Source: Acanthaster planci
Taxonomy: Eukaryota; Echinodermata; Asteroidea; Valvatida; Acanthasteridae
Direction of reading: 5' to 3'
DNA: 64,000 nt
Assembly (NCBI RefSeq): GCF_001949145.1
Contig: NW_019091396.1
Span: forward strand, 785,851 to 849,850
This document shows positions 12,677 to 27,300 of this stretch, in pieces. The notes under the pieces are model-generated. The model did no database searches, was not told the origin of the DNA, and was given only the letters and a program-made list of their open reading frames with translations. The stretch's first letter is position 1; every line of letters begins with the position of its first letter. Both the position numbers and the translations under genes were made by a program.

Positions 12677-13580
12677 TACATATTTTATTCTTACTTCCAG
12701 ATAAATTAAACTCTTTTAAAAGTGATACCACATAATCTGTCATAAATACATTTTGTTATTTCATATTGAACATAGCATGCACCTTATTATCCTAAGAAAA
12801 AAAAAGGAAAAGGTTATCTTTAATATGTTAATTACCAGTATGATATGCATGTACTTTGTTACTTTAACATAAGTTGGTTGGAGGATATTTTTAGACTTTT
12901 TTTTATCACCGCAGAAAAGCGTAACAACAATGAGGTTATTTCATCATTTCCTTTGACAACAGTGAATGTCGATAGCCATGCCTGGGTCGTGGCAACAGGA
13001 CTGTAAGTTTTTCTCATTTTAGCACTGGCTCGTTGGACTCAATTTTTTTGCGTTTGATTACCAATGGCTAACAATCTAACAATATTTAGCCAAAAAAATT
13101 GGTCAACATAAAAGAAAGCAAAGTGCTACAATATCTCATAGCTCACAAGAATGCCAAACATTTCTGAATCACTCAAATAAACCATTCAACCAGCCCTAAT
13201 GGCAAAATCATGGTGGTGGTGGTGGTGGGGGTTAGCAAGTTCCACTGGATATCATCCTGCATGACAATGCACCTGATTCTCTGTGTCTGTGTCAAGAAAC
13301 GAAAACAGAGTCAAGACCAATGACTGTGCATTTAAAACTGTTTTTCCTTTCATCTTTGGCGAATACAGGTTCTTTTGTCTCAGCACAGCGACAAGGCACA
13401 GGGTAATTGAATCCATATTTTTTTAAGTTTTTGGGTGGTCATTTTAACGCAAGCACATTGTCACCTATGCAGTTTCTTCCAGAGAGCACACCAGCTCCCC
13501 TGACACAAGCTACCTGGTACAGAGGGTGCGGTATGTTCACACAAGCTAAAGACGCTCCACATCATGTCACAATCAATCCA

Positions 13581-13783
13581 GGCGTTTCACAATAGTGCGC
13601 CACCAAGAGGTTGCAACGTGGTGTCCCAGCAGTGGCCACTGTATGCGGTGCATGTTTGAATGGGTTGGCACGTCTGGACATGGCGACTGCCGATGCACAT
13701 TTAGAAGGAGTCGACACATTTTGCGCATTGTGATTTGCCAACGCCGTGCAAACTGTTGGTGGCACGCTATTGTGAAATGCCCG
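13581..13783. mobile_element. MITE with CACAATAG terminal inverted repeats
   Basis: The left end begins GGCGTTTCACAATAGTGCGC and continues CCACCAAGAGGTTGCA. The right end, reverse complemented, begins GGGCATTTCACAATAGCGTG and continues CCACCAACAGTTTGCA. These are inverted repeats of about 40 bp around a body of about 120 bp. A related partial copy is at 11425-11590. No transposase is encoded. Reading frames across it are by-products of the inverted repeat. Confidence 0.7.
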
Positions 13784-15103
13784 TATTGAAAACCAGCCAG
13801 GTTTTCACCTTGAGTCTTTTGAAATGGATTGCAATCACTCTTTACAGACAACAAAGTATCTACAGTTCCATTTCCATATATTTTGCATGCATGGTCTGGT
13901 AAACTATACATTTCAAATCTTGAGTCAAAAGTGGCAGCAAGTCAGAAAGCTTTGCAGTTGAGCCATCGTCAAATGTGTTCCCTCGCTAAACCCTGACCTG
14001 TCTCGGTTTTCTCTCAATAAACACCAAATGAAACAAACAGGGTCTCATACCAGACACAAGCTAAATCCAACAAAATGTCTTGCTGTGATCTACAGATGGC
14101 GAGAAAATTTACCGGAGGACTCTATGCACAAGTTGCCTTCACGGTGATTCAGACTGCGAATCACAAGACCACAGCTGGAGGTTACGCACACTATGGAAGT
14201 TATAGGCTAGTGGCTTATCTCGTTTCCACTGTATTCAATACCGCTGACTGCAGCCAAGTTATTGGGATATGGCTAGGGAGATAGATGAGACAGAAGTTCA
14301 AAGACCACTGCACAAAGATTCAAGTTTGTGCACATTCAGGTGAAAACAACTGATGTACCGTGTGCCATACACATGCACAGAAGTGTGTGTCAGGCAAGAT
14401 GGAGCCTTGAGTGTAGTCACACGATGTCAACACTGATTCCACATTACGTCCCTCACTAAAAAGATATGATAGTGTCCAACGGTTGTGGCTATGAACCTAT
14501 GGCTAGATATCACACATGCCTCCATGAAAGTCACTGGTTATCAGATGCAGCCATTTCCCATAGGTGCGAGTGCTCCTCAGCTGCAGCCAGTTAAATTGGA
14601 CACCAACTTCTCAATAAATTTGTAGCCCGCCTGTGTATTCAGTATTCTGCAACTTTCCAGATAAAGTGCACACGTGGCTATACAATGCCAGCTTCTTAGC
14701 AGTACCAAGGAAAAGGGCTCTGTGCTATTACTTTACCTTTCTACAACTTCAGCTTCAGTCTCACTAACATTCCAAACTGTATAACAGATTTGTACAAATT
14801 CATTACGATATCTTACAAATGACAACAACCGTCATGAATTATGGGTGTGGCTTGGCACACATGCACTAGGCAGTGTGTTTGTTTTTTTTTTGGCTAATAA
14901 TTACAGAATCATGATTAAAAAATAAATAGATATATCCCTTTAAGAATGAGAAAATGCTGCTATCCAGTTTATCATCTTGAAACACTGTACAAGTTCAAAC
15001 ACAATCACCATCCAACATCACACTCAAGAGTATCTTGTTATCAAAAGAGGAATCTCAAAAGAGCTGAAAATGCAAACCTCCTTCAGCCATCTTGACTTGG
15101 TCC

Positions 15104-15262
15104 CTGTCAGAGTCCATCACAAGTCCTTCCACAAGTCTCTTCACAAGGCCAGTCGTAAGTAACAGTGTGAACAATGACATAAGAATGTTTTTGTCACAGC
15201 TCATTTGAATAGCTTGTGAATTGGCTTAAGGATGACTTGTGATGGACTCCAATACAACACTG
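15104..15262. mobile_element. hAT-type MITE, left end truncated
   Basis: GAGTCCATCACAAGTCC on the left and GACTTGTGATGGACTCC on the right form inverted arms. The interior (GAACAATGACATAAGAATG, then TTTTTGTCACAGCTCATTTG) matches the element at 51396-52127. The right end finishes AATACAACACTG as in that copy; the left outer terminus is missing. Confidence 0.6.
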
Positions 15263-15965
15263 TTCCTTGTAGCCAATGATATGTCTTGCAAGTTACGCTG
15301 AGCCAAAAGGTACTGACTGCTTGTATTTCTATCTGCTCACCAAACACCATCTGTCATGGTCTGACATTTCAACCATGAACTAGTTTGGGTGCATCGACAG
15401 AAATAGTTATGAACACAGTTTCCATTCAAACTGCTAGACAAAATAAACTGCTAACCTTTGACACAAGATCAGATGGCAAAGGTCATTCCCAGAGAGCAGT
15501 GTCGTTGCTGGGAGACAAAATATATGTGTGGGCTTTTTCAGTCAGAATTTTCATTGTTCTGTGACTCATGACTGTCCTTTTTACTTGACTTGTTTATTGC
15601 ACGAAACTAAAAAAATCTTAATCAAAAAATTAATACAATGATAGATTCATTACAATAAATACACATGTATAATAATCAAAAATTTGAAAAAATTGCAAAA
15701 AACACAAGACAAAAATTTTCAAAACAGCAGGCACAGAAGCCAAGGTAATGTTTGCGTCTTTCGTGGTGGCAGAAAAGTTAAGGCCTCCAAGACACTTTGA
15801 ATTTTTCAAATATATGAGCCCCATGGCTCTATTAAAAATAAAGTTTTGCTGGAAATACTACATGATTTTTGTTTCTCTTTTTGTGCTTCTTAAATCCTGC
15901 TCCCATTACAAGATTGAAAACATAGGTCATCTGGAAAAAAAAGGATAATTACCAGCAATGTTTCT

Positions 15966-16525
15966 TTAACCACTTGCTGCCACGGAACCCCATTTCGGGC
16001 ACATAGACTTAATACACGAAACCGGGGAGCCCGAAACCGGACAAAAGAGCCGGGCCTTATAACAAAAGACCGTACTCGGAACAAAAGACCGAGCTGCTGG
16101 GAATTGCCAACTTTTTTTCGGTTGTCAAGAGCAGGGGAAAACCGTCCTTTGTTTGAGAGATTATACCACTGTTTGTGGCATTCAGTATGAGTGGATTACC
16201 ACCGGGGACAAAAGCGCTCCAGTGATGAGTGATTACCTACCGATGCACACTTAATCTGGCACCCATTGAAAAGACGCCGCTAGCGCACTGTGTCAGTTTC
16301 GGGAACAGAAGAAAGTTACATAACACTGCACAATCTGGGCTCTTTTTACAAAGGCAGCAAGCCTCGCTGAAAAATTCAGGCATCAATAGATGTTGTCTGT
16401 CAGATTAGAGTAGTTTCGCGTGGGTGTAGTAAATGAAGCTCTGATTTTTGAACAATTTTGAAAATGGAAAATCTCCCGGGTTTACGTCATGCAATTTCAA
16501 ATTACATCTGGCAGCAAGTGGTTAA
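15966..16525. mobile_element. TTAA-bounded, piggyBac-like non-autonomous element
   Basis: The left terminus is TTAACCACTTGCTGCCA and the right terminus is TGGCAGCAAGTGGTTAA, a perfect 17-bp inverted repeat that includes TTAA at each edge. The inner right part (GAACAATTTTGAAAATGGAA) is shared with the element at 27709-28208. TTAA target duplication and a start in CC are typical of piggyBac-type elements. No transposase frame is present in 560 bp. Confidence 0.7.
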
Positions 16526-16894
16526 GAAGAAAGAACAGATGTCGCACACTTTCCAATTGAAGCCTTAAAAAATTATTTCTAACAACTTTGAAAACAGAGT
16601 TTTACATTTTGAGCTTTTGGGGGAGGATTTTTAGTGCTTTTCTTTATCTCTTTTGGTTTATCAAAACAGACGACTGCACACACATCATCCGTACACAAAA
16701 TATATACACACATCGTGGTCATGTTATGCTTAAACAATGCATAAAAGGGGCATGAATTATTCTTGAGCTCTCTGTAAATATATCGTTGGATTTATCTACA
16801 ATTCATGCGAATGGAAGCTAAGAAATTCATCCATTGTTCATGATATGCACTGGATAAATAAACCTGACACAAAAGCTACGTCACAGGCAAACCG

Positions 16895-18374
16895 TTATCG
16901 CTTCTTAGGTGAGAAACGTGGGTTGGTTGGTGTCTCAGTAAAAGAGCGAAGTTCGTAAGTACCAAGTGCAGACTCCAGATCGGGACTGTGACGGGCAAAA
17001 ATCATCCGGATGTCCGTGTGGAGGTAGATCTTTCCAGATTTGGAGCTTTGAAACCTACCGGTAGCAGAATGATAAAGTGAAGAGCTTTATAAGTGGCCTT
17101 CTTGTAAAGACAGTACAGGGAGCAACAGGCAGAACAGTTTGGGACAATGCAAGGGCTCATGGATTGCGGTTCCCAATTAGTGCAACACAAACGCACTACG
17201 AGGGTAACTGTCTAGCCGTGTGGCAAGCTACTCCAACCCACCTGATGTGTATGAGGTACCGCAGCTCCTTCTCACAGTCGTCCGCCAGCTGTGCATTGCT
17301 GGGCATGTAGTAGATCCGCTGCCGTGCAAAGGTCTGGCAGTTGGGCGGCATGTCCGACAAGTTGTACCGCATCACGAACATCTTGACCACCGTCTTGTTG
17401 GGATTGAACAGTGTCTGTTTGAAACAGAGGGTGAGGATATTGGGCCCTGTCCAAATGACTTGGCTGTGGCTTGGAATTATATGATTCTATGGGTTGCGGC
17501 TGCAGCAACTATGATAGACTTGTGTGCAACTGCAAGACACAGTCAAGAAATTTGGACAAAGCTGGGTTCTTGGGAGCATGTCTGAAATCTTATATCATGA
17601 ACTGGGGCTAAGTCTTTGCCAGTTATATGAAGACAAAGCCATAGCTCTCGAAGCCCACTTCAGACACACACATAGTTTGTAAGCTTGTTGGGATGAGAGG
17701 TCATGGGTGAAAGTTCAGAGTTCATAGTATGTAAGCTTGTTGGGATGAGAGGTCATGGGTGAAAGTTCAAAGTTCACATGACTTACAGCTTGGATGGTTC
17801 CTACTTTGGGTATGTGGTATCCTCGCCTTCCAAGATGTTCCAGGTTAATGTAACCCTACATCATGAGGACAAGAATTATGCATTAAAAACATGTAATGCC
17901 CTGCTGAGCTTGACCAGGCCTAACTCTTATGGCTTCTCTTCAATTTGAGATTATATTAACCCACAAAATGCAATCTACTAACCAACAAGATCTAAGAACA
18001 GCCTGTGAAGTTTGGAAACAATGTACCGTGTACAAGTATTATGTGGAGAAACCCTTACTTTTTTATTTGATCATAATGACCTTGACCTTTTACCTGTACG
18101 GTTCAAAACCGACTGGCCCTGCAGGAAACAAGTGAAATCCACAGACAGGTACTAACTTAGAAGTTTGTAAGTCAAGCTTTCTGTAGACACTAAGACTCAA
18201 ATTTCATCAACTTACAAAATATGAAGAGGGTGCGTCATCATCGGACACACTGTAGAAGAACGTTGTGACAGGAAGTGTAATGTGCTTGGGACAGAATGAC
18301 CCGCTGGCCCCGATCTCAGCCGTGAATCCATCGATTGTTCCTAGCGGCTCAAGCCTGCCGTTCAATACTGATTC
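16895..18374 (-). other. ATOSA: Conserved C-terminal Atos domain exons
   Basis: Four exons (18216-18374, 17787-17855, 17242-17414, 16895-17054) encode the most conserved part of the protein: the EIGASGSFCPKH segment, YINLEHLGRRGYHIPKVGTI, the FNPNKTVVKMFV strand, RYLIHIR and the closing SSKSGKIYLHTDIR block ending PRFSPKKR. No stops or frame breaks occur, so the domain is intact. It corresponds to the DUF4210 and chromosome-segregation-like regions annotated in vertebrate FAM214 proteins; its biochemical activity is not known from sequence. Confidence 0.9.
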
Positions 18375-21300
18375 CTGTGAATCCAAACCGAAGTACTTCA
18401 GTTCAAATAGGGGAGCACACTATGTCCCTTTGGTGAGGAGACTATGCATGCACTCTCACATGTAAACCCAGCACTGAATGGGTCAGACATGTATGGCTCT
18501 AGGTGTTATGTGCCTACTGACTTCAGTTTGCAGACAGTCTTGAGGCGCGCAAGTATTGAAAACCATCAAACCAGAAATGTGGACAAACCATCTCAATAAA
18601 ATACACATCCAGTGCACACTTGCAAATTACTCTACTAACCTCAAAGTTGCCTAACAGACAGCTCGTTGAGGCTGGGGCACTGGTGCTGAATACCCTGGTA
18701 GCCTGAGACAGTGGTACGTTGGAGTTCTCAAGATCATTGCATGAAGGAGAACTAGACAAGAACAATTGGATACAAGGACAAGAGCGTTTGATAGAAGTCT
18801 GCAACTATACATATTTGACCATTGTACATTGTATCAGGAATAAGTCGCTGAGGCCATTTGAGTAAAGGCCGGCTGAGTAAAGTGGGGATGTGGGTAAATG
18901 TTGAAAAAACAATGTGGCAGTGTCTGTTTATTTTGGAAGGGAATGTATCAAAGGTCACTGTCAACACACTTGTAATGTGTACCATTTGAAAGCTTATGAA
19001 TTTCTCTTTCTGTCCATGTACAAATCTCAAAAAGTCAATTTGTCACGTATTCCTGATTTCGATGTGCTGGGTCACATATAATCCCCACTTGGGTTTTTCT
19101 CAGAACCCTGCAAAATATAACAGAATCCATCAAGTCTGCAATGCTAACCTCTCCAAATGCAACCTTTGCAGCACAATAAATCAGCGGATTTTGTTGACAT
19201 CATGTAGTGCTTGGGATGAGATGTAACTTTGGCTGTACGCATATCTACAGCGTACCCTTGTTAAATCTCTCCACTGGCAAGGCACAACATTTGGACTTAT
19301 GTTGCATTTAGCCGTACTAATGCACGGTCGGAGTAGAACTTCAGGAAAACATATAGGGAACGTGGAAAGAGCATTTGACGAAACTGGCACCGAACAACTG
19401 GAGAACTGGAGGAAGCTACTGAAGAGTTTGGTATTTCATATGTTGTACACCATGGGCTGTTCATTCTCAGTCAACTCACCTCTTGAGAAGAGAGCGTGGT
19501 TTGAGTAGTGATGCACAGTCCTGTTCTGTCTTGGCTTTACGCAGAGGTGCCTGAGGGGAAAATAAAAGACCTGCCTTGATTGAAACATTCCACATGTCGT
19601 CTCACTTTCTGCTCCTTGAAAGGTCATCTCAGTCTTTTCACAGCTTGGTAATTTCACAGGAATGTGCGTCACCCAGCGAGTTCTGTACAAGAACTGTTGA
19701 GGGTACTATGCGGCCTGCTAGGGGGAGTTGGGTGATGGTTAAATTTGATGTGGCTGTGTACGATACTTTGAGCTTAAGTGTGCGCATCAACCAGAGGGGA
19801 AGTTACCGTTCGTTTTCAGTCTTTCTGTGTAAAAACAGGAGGGAAGTTTTTGCTGTATCTCAGTCAAAGTTGTGTGTGGGAGTCCACTAGCAAAGACAAA
19901 CCTGAACCATAACAGTCTCCCATCCTGTATACAGACTGATTTGGTGACCAGTAACACAAGCCACTACTGTGATAAAGCCACACTTGTACGTAGGCCATGC
20001 GTACATGTTAAATGCTTCTTCAACCAATAGGATGTTAAATAAATAAGATTTCAAGGTTTGCATGGTGGGCATACACCCACCTAAGGCGAGTGGTTTATAG
20101 TAAAGCCATGCAGCAAATGAACCACCAGTATCTCTTTTGTATGTTTGTCTCTGAAAGGAGCCAGTTTTACTCAACATTTCAGACAGTGTGCTGTCCGTCC
20201 CCAGATGACACCTGATGACAAGACCTGAGTCTCCTGATGACAAGACTGTGCTGGAGGGAAGGGGGGGAGCTCCCACCATGCTGGTAGGCATGTCCCCCCC
20301 CCATGAGAAAGCACACATGCAGTGGCACATGGTAATATCTAGGATCCTATGCTCAGCTGGAATGAGAAGAACCGAGGACTTACTGGACTGGAGTTAATGG
20401 GCAGGCCAGTGCTGGGGTTGAAGACGTAGGTGTTGGAGCTATCCAGGGATCTTCTCATCAGACCACTCCTCAGGCCTGACAGCGTAGGCGGAGTGGTGGC
20501 CTCCCCACTCTCTGCCGGTAGACTCTGTCAGAGAAGAATTAAGGAGATGTAACCTTGATTCACAGGAATAAAATGGTGGGCCACCACTTTTAATCAATTT
20601 TTGATATAGACACAGAGAACCCATCATTTGGAATCTAGCAATACACTGAACTCATTAACAAGAAAAATATGACTGCAGAGCTGCAGCTTTCTAATCTAAA
20701 GGGTCGTTAAAAGCTGGGGATACTTTCCAAGCTAAGTCTCTTTTCATTGCACTAGTTTGTACATAGTTCGTAGCAATGACTTATTCTGTATTTCCAGGAA
20801 TGCATTACGAAATCAGGTTCCAAATTTGAGGGATAATAAGAACACAGATTTTTGGTGCAAATTTAACTCAACACTCAAACAATGCACTAAATCACACAGT
20901 TTACATGTAGTTGCACAGGCTGTTTTGGCTATCTGTCTGCAAAGGTTTGTTCTGCCAAGGCAAGACAACTATACTGAAGTCTCTAAACTGAAGCAGATCA
21001 ATGCAATAGCACTTTGCTGCCTCAAAGCCTGCTCATACTTCAGGAGAACACAAAGGTAAAGTGAATCTGATGTCATGGAATATCTGCAGTGAAATTCGGT
21101 TGAGTTAAAATGTGGCCAACTTTGCAGAAAGAAGAGTTGATCTGACATCAGTGCTTAAATGTAAATGTACATGTTCATTTTTCCTCCAAGTACGGGCTGG
21201 CCTTTGCCACTCGAAAAGGAAATCTGATGACACAAAGACGTGCCCTACCTAGGGGACAATTCCCACCAAACTGCTGAAGCCAGGAAATTAAGTTCTGCTG

Positions 21301-24300
21301 AAGTTACAACTGTAAACAGCCACAATTCTGTGTCATATGCACCTTGGTGAATGGGTCTCATGTAATTTTGGTAATCACTTCTCTAAGGAATGAATATTTT
21401 GCTAATCAATTTGCTGGGCACATAAAATTCTGTTAAGCAGACTGCTTTTCAGATGGCTCAGTACGGTGCTCACCTCTTTGCTTCGAGCATTATTTTCCTT
21501 TCCAAGGATGCTCTTGAACAAGGACTTGCTTCTTCCAAATACTGGGGTGAACGGAGAGGAGACACTGGTTGTGTTTTCTGAACTCCCTTCGTACTGCAGT
21601 GGCTTGCGGAAAGGCGCTGGGATATTGGCCTGAAAGTCATGGCTGTCGAGGCTGAAGCCCCGCCTACGGGCATGGCGAGGTGAGGATGTAGGAGAAGGGG
21701 TGTTCCCTGAGACAGCACTGGCAGACGGACTTTGGTTGGCTTGGTTCTGACAGGGTGAGCAGCCAAGGATAGTGTAGGCACCTTGGACGTGATCAATGGT
21801 TGTCCTCTGGTTTTGAGTGGTTAGTGGTTGGCTTGGCTGTTGGCTAACGTTTGACAAGGCGTTGTTGCCTGTTGGTTCAGCACCACCAATTGCATAGGGG
21901 CAGTGCGGCGATTGCATTTCAGGTGTTTGGGGTGAAAAATTGCTTTTTCTTGCATTGGATTGGCTGAAGGATGTTGGGATGTCTGTTCCGCTGAAACCAT
22001 GCTTTGGTTGATTCCCAACAAAGACGCTCTCAGCTTGACTTTCGCAGTGTGTGTGGCCCTGGTTTCCGGAGTCTGAATCCGTGGACTTCTGGTAAGATAA
22101 CCAGGGAACTGTGGAGAGAGGCGTGCCAAACTCTGTAGAGGGCACATCCTCGTCCTCTCTGTGCGACGTCCTGTGCACATCTTGCACGGCAAATCCCCGG
22201 TCTTCCAGAGAGGACTTGGCCGTGAAGAAGATGCCATCGTCCTCCTCTAGACTGGGCGTCCTATCTCTCCAAGCACAGATAGGTCTTGGAGTGGACTCCC
22301 CCCGTGAGGGCGGGGGGGTCGATGTCACACACTCAGGGGAGCTACTGGAACTCCTCTCCAGCTTCTGTAGTTTCAGCTCCTGGATCCGCCGCTCCAACTC
22401 CACCGTGGAGAAGCTGGGCTGGCCGCTGGTGTAATACAGCTCATAGGTCGGGGTGTGCTTCCCCTTGCTGGATTCCTCTGCCTGCTGGCATCTCAGCTTG
22501 GCCGACGTTGGTGGCTTCTCCTCGAACTTCTCGCTTGATGCCGGCCTCTGGGGGAGGTTGTCACAGGTTGTTGGTCTCAAGGGGCGGCGGCGAACATGCT
22601 GCGGGGAGCTGTCTCTCAACTTTGGTAGTTTGTGCCCCTTCTGCTCTGGGTGGAAGGGAGGTGTGTCTTTGGGCTCGGGGAGCAAGACTCGCAACTTCTG
22701 AGCAGCCGTAGCACTCCCCTGTCTTGCCAGTTCTTCCTGGTCTGATGATGCTGCTCCACTGGAGACATGCATCGTCTTCTGATCCTGCTTCTGTCTCCTT
22801 TCCTCCTTCAGTTCCTCTCCACTCCGCTGATCCCGCTCTCGGCTTGGATCAACGAAGGAATAACTGAACTCCCTGTCATCATCTTCAGCATCCCTATCAC
22901 TGCCACCCTTCCTGGCGGCTCTGCCCATGGCAGAATGAGCCGCATTGTAGCAGGGAAGCGCAGGTATGCTCTGAGAGCGAGGTAGAGAAGCAACAGTGAC
23001 CCGTAGACTAGACGACTTGGACAGGTTCAGGATGGGGAAAGTGTGCACCTCCGGAGTAGAAGAAAAACTGGTTGGAAACGACTCCCCTGGGGCACAGACC
23101 CTGTCAACAAGAAACAGGAACCAAAGTGGTCAACTGTGGTTCTCTTGCCGGGTACAGTAAAACCCGGCTCAAGAAACAAGGCAAACATGGACCTAGGCTC
23201 TTCCGATTTTTCCCCTTGTGAATTAAATAAAATGACACAATAACGGGGCTGAACAAAAAATCCTCCAAACAAACTCTCTTCTTTACCCCGTAATGCATTT
23301 TACCTAAGGACTTGCTTAAGTTAGCTGGCCCATAAGCACTAGCATTATTCTGCCACCCTTGATCTGTTTCAATACTTGTGGCCTCACTTTTTGCAGGAAA
23401 TACAATGGTCACCTTTTTTCTTAATATATTACCCAAAAAGTGATATACACCTGAAGCCCAAAGTTACGGCTACTCACTTGGAAACATGAACAAAATTAGG
23501 AGCAATCTGCAAACGCAGTGGTGAGGATGTAAATAACCATCTGATGTGAAGTAAAAAAAAACAAAAAAAAAACAGGAGGCTGTCTTTGTGTCAGAGAACT
23601 ATAAAGGGATAAAGTCTGACCTGTAGACAATGTTCTTTGGTAATCGTCCCTGCGTGGAGCTGAGCCAGGCACTGATCTGAGAGAAATGCAAGAAAGATCG
23701 TACAGCCTGGAAGAGCAGGTGGCTATGGGAGTGCCCATCAGGGAACCTGTGAAGAGAAACAATTTTTGAAAATCTAAGCAAAGTTTTGGAACGGCCAGTG
23801 GCAACAGACACTCTGCATGTGGAATGGAACAGGCAGGCGAGGAAAGGAAAGAGAGTTGAAGAATGCCGAAGATGAAAAATTGCACAGCTTGAATGGACAT
23901 GAATGCTGTGCAAAAAAAAACCTACTTAGCAAGTTATGTGAAACATCTATGAGAAGGGAGTCAAATGCAACATCACATGAAATTTTGTCCAGTAGCATGT
24001 TTTACAAGTAGGGAACACGGAGGATGAGAAGCCACTGCAAACACCAACCCTACTATTTTTCTTTCTTTCCAGTTTCTGCTCTCCAACCAATGGAGTCACT
24101 TTACAGACAGAAATTGTCACCCAGATCAGAAAAAGAAAACATGCCCTGGGTCAGTCACTGTTTTAGCTACATGTACAGAATATTTTATGCGCTTAGAAGA
24201 ATTGTGCATTGATCAATGTGGGAAGCTCCAAGACGTTGGCCAGAGAAGAGTCAGGTGTCACTCTGTACTAGGGTCGAAGGTCAGAGGATTAGGCAGTTTG

Positions 24301-27300
24301 AAAAAAACCACAGACAAAAACAAAACCAAAATATCTAGTAGGCATTAGGATGACACAAGTTACTGACACAAACCAAATGGAGTCCCACTGCATGGAACAG
24401 CGCAGGGTACAAAGTGAGTGAAAGTAAGCAGCGTATCCAGATGCAGTGGGGACTTGGGCCGTGCCTACAGTACATGTACCTCTTTGGTAGCAGCTGGATA
24501 ATCCACTGCTCCAGGAGCAGGTGCGGGGAGGGCTGGTCAGGGGTCTGCGCCGTCTCCTCGCTGGTGCTGGTCATCTCTATGCCTGCCTGCTCCCCCTCCC
24601 GACAGCAGTCCGGGTACAGCAAGACCTCGATGGACATCGGGATGTTGTTGAGACACAGGAAGCAGATGTACGAGCGGGCAGCTTCTATCTGCTTGCACTA
24701 TGCAAGCCAAGGAAAAAAAGGCAAGACTCTTTGTGATCTCCCACTGTACAGAATCACAACAGTATAAACGTGATGCTGTTTTGTTAAACTCAGAAGCAAG
24801 TCTACAGCTCGCCTGTCTGATTAATGTACATAAAGTCACGTGACAAATTCCCAAACACATGTACACACAGGGGCACTGAATGAGTCCATGTGAATAGAGG
24901 GAGGGGATAGGGTGAAAGGATGAACAAACAGTGCCAAACAAAGAGGATGTCATAAATGGCACCGAAGGCCCATGACTCAAAATTGAAAGAGAGCTGGGGA
25001 GATGTATAAAATGTACATGTAGGTGAAAGCAATAAGGGTTAATATATACATGTAACAGACAAGATTTGAGAATCATAAATTTGCATGTACCGGTACATGA
25101 ATTACATGTATGTACATGTACATATGTACATGTATGTGGCACTGTTATTTGCATTTTCAGTCTGGTCCCTAAAAAGCAACTAGCTGGCATGTCAGTGGAC
25201 TCTCACATTTTAACATGGTCAAGGGCCAATATACAAAATATACATATCCTGGTACATGTATATGAAATGCAGGGTACTGTGTACTGGAAAATTGTCAGTC
25301 TCAGACTTGTCAGATGTAATTTAACCCTTCAGGATATAGTATGAATGTGTGCCTACTGAGCAGGTTTACTGACAAAACCCTGACTACATGTACATGTACA
25401 CGAAAGCTGAAGTGATTCCCCCAATACATGTAGCTGGCAATTTAATACAAACACTAATGAAAGAGCAACTGGGCATGAAGGTCATCAAATTTAACCCAAC
25501 AGAACTGCAGCTCAATTTGACAGGATGTGCATATACATGTACATATAGCAAACGAAGTCCAATCGGCTCTCACAAATGGAGGCTTACCGGGTACATAGCT
25601 CAATTTACCAGTGCGGTAATCTATTTTGCACAGTTCATTCGCTGTACAAGTGTCATTTTAAAGGGTAGAGCTGCAATCAATTTGTTTTGATACAAACCTT
25701 CAAAATGCACCTTTGTGTCTCAGTTAAGTTTACTTTCAACTTTACACTATTTCAAAGGGTACATGCATTACACTGCCTTTTCCTTTTTTATGCATGGAAG
25801 CAAAACTTTGATGTCATCCCAGGAAGAAAGCCTAAAATTAATGTTACACTGGTTTGTACACAAAAAAGTCCTGCAGTTTGGTAGATTTTGCTGGACTTAA
25901 TTTCCTTCCTTGCTGATTTGTTGTTTATGTACAGAGCAATAATGTTTTCAGTATAAAGTAAATTCTAGGCTCACAATTTTAAAAGAAAAACCTATGCACT
26001 GAACTACATGCATGTCTTCCCTGGATGACATCACAGCAACTATGCCCTCAGTTGTCCAGGAAAGCATGAATAATTTTAAATGTTTGACAAGTGCAATTTT
26101 CAGTGCACGTACACGTAACCAAACAGGAAAGTGGAAGAGTTTTCATACACTGAAGATGGGTACAAAGTGGCAGAAAAATTGTGTCTTAGAAAAATTCATG
26201 GAGGCCACACTTTAAGCAACCTACATGTACAGTGTATGCATTTGTGATGTTCATACATGTACATGTACATGCAAAGTATTATGTGTGCACTGGTAAACAC
26301 ACATACTGTCTACCGGTTTACAGGGCCAACACACTTTGAAGTTAGACATTATATAATGGGGATGCAAAACATTATGGGGACAGTTTTGTCCATGCATGTA
26401 CTTGTACAATGCAGTTCTGACCTTCCTGAACTGCCCTCACAAAGTGGAGAGGGCCTACCTACATGTTTACATACAAAGTCCCTGATGTGACAGACTTATG
26501 GTGACAACACACATGTTGGAATACACTACAGACAAATTTCTGTCCCTGCAACTTGCAAGGTCTCCAATTTCCTACCAAAAAGAATTTGTCCCCTCAATGT
26601 GGTGAAGGCTACCTATCCCATCTGAAAAATGCTCTATGTACATGGTACTGATATGTGTACAAAATACATGCATGTGTACGCGTATGCACACGTTTACAGT
26701 ACAGCATCTTTCCCTGGATATACGAAAGTAGAGTTTTAACATCAGCACACGTACAGTGGGTATGCTGTGTTGGGGTAAAAACATACATGTACTGTCACAG
26801 TGCAGTCGCTGAAACTTCATGTACATGTATACCTGTATACAGTGAAGTACATCTGTAAGGTACAGAATGAAATAAGGTATACAGAATGACGTACGTGTGT
26901 GTGTGCGTGTACAACAGCCTAGAAAATAACCCACGGTGATGACACATACATGTTTTGATATAATTTCATCATACCGGTATGAACACTTAGCTTACGCCTG
27001 AAACCAAAAGCAGCATTAGTCATATATTATCACAAGGTTTGGGTCACTTTGTCAAACTTGTTTACGCTGTCACACCAGAACAGCGGAATGTCTATGGGGG
27101 ACGAACTCAAATAATACCCATATTATACACAAAGTCAAGGTGTCATGGTACTGCTAACAATGACAGTTCCACAACAACGCACGGTAGTGCATACCACAAT
27201 ATGAGAAAAATTTATGGAGTACAATAACCTTTTATTTGTGTAGGGGGATCAAACTTGTTATTGTCACAATGGCGGCACAACTTTATACATGTACATACAT

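Larger units (their letters stand above)
11945..16894. other. Intergenic region between convergent DCST1 and ATOS genes
   Basis: No coding exon is recognised. The region should hold both 3' UTRs. It contains the CACAATAG-type MITE, a hAT fragment, a TTAA-bounded element, a short GGT repeat near 13212 and AT-rich filler. Open frames here are short and overlap these repeats. Confidence 0.7.

Noticed and set aside
13573-13911. Cys/His-rich open frames on both strands
   Set aside because: They are generated by the inverted arms of the MITE at 13581-13783.
23048-23050. ATG at 23048 as start of a separate single-exon gene
   Set aside because: The frame continues upstream to a splice acceptor and joins conserved ATOS exons in phase.
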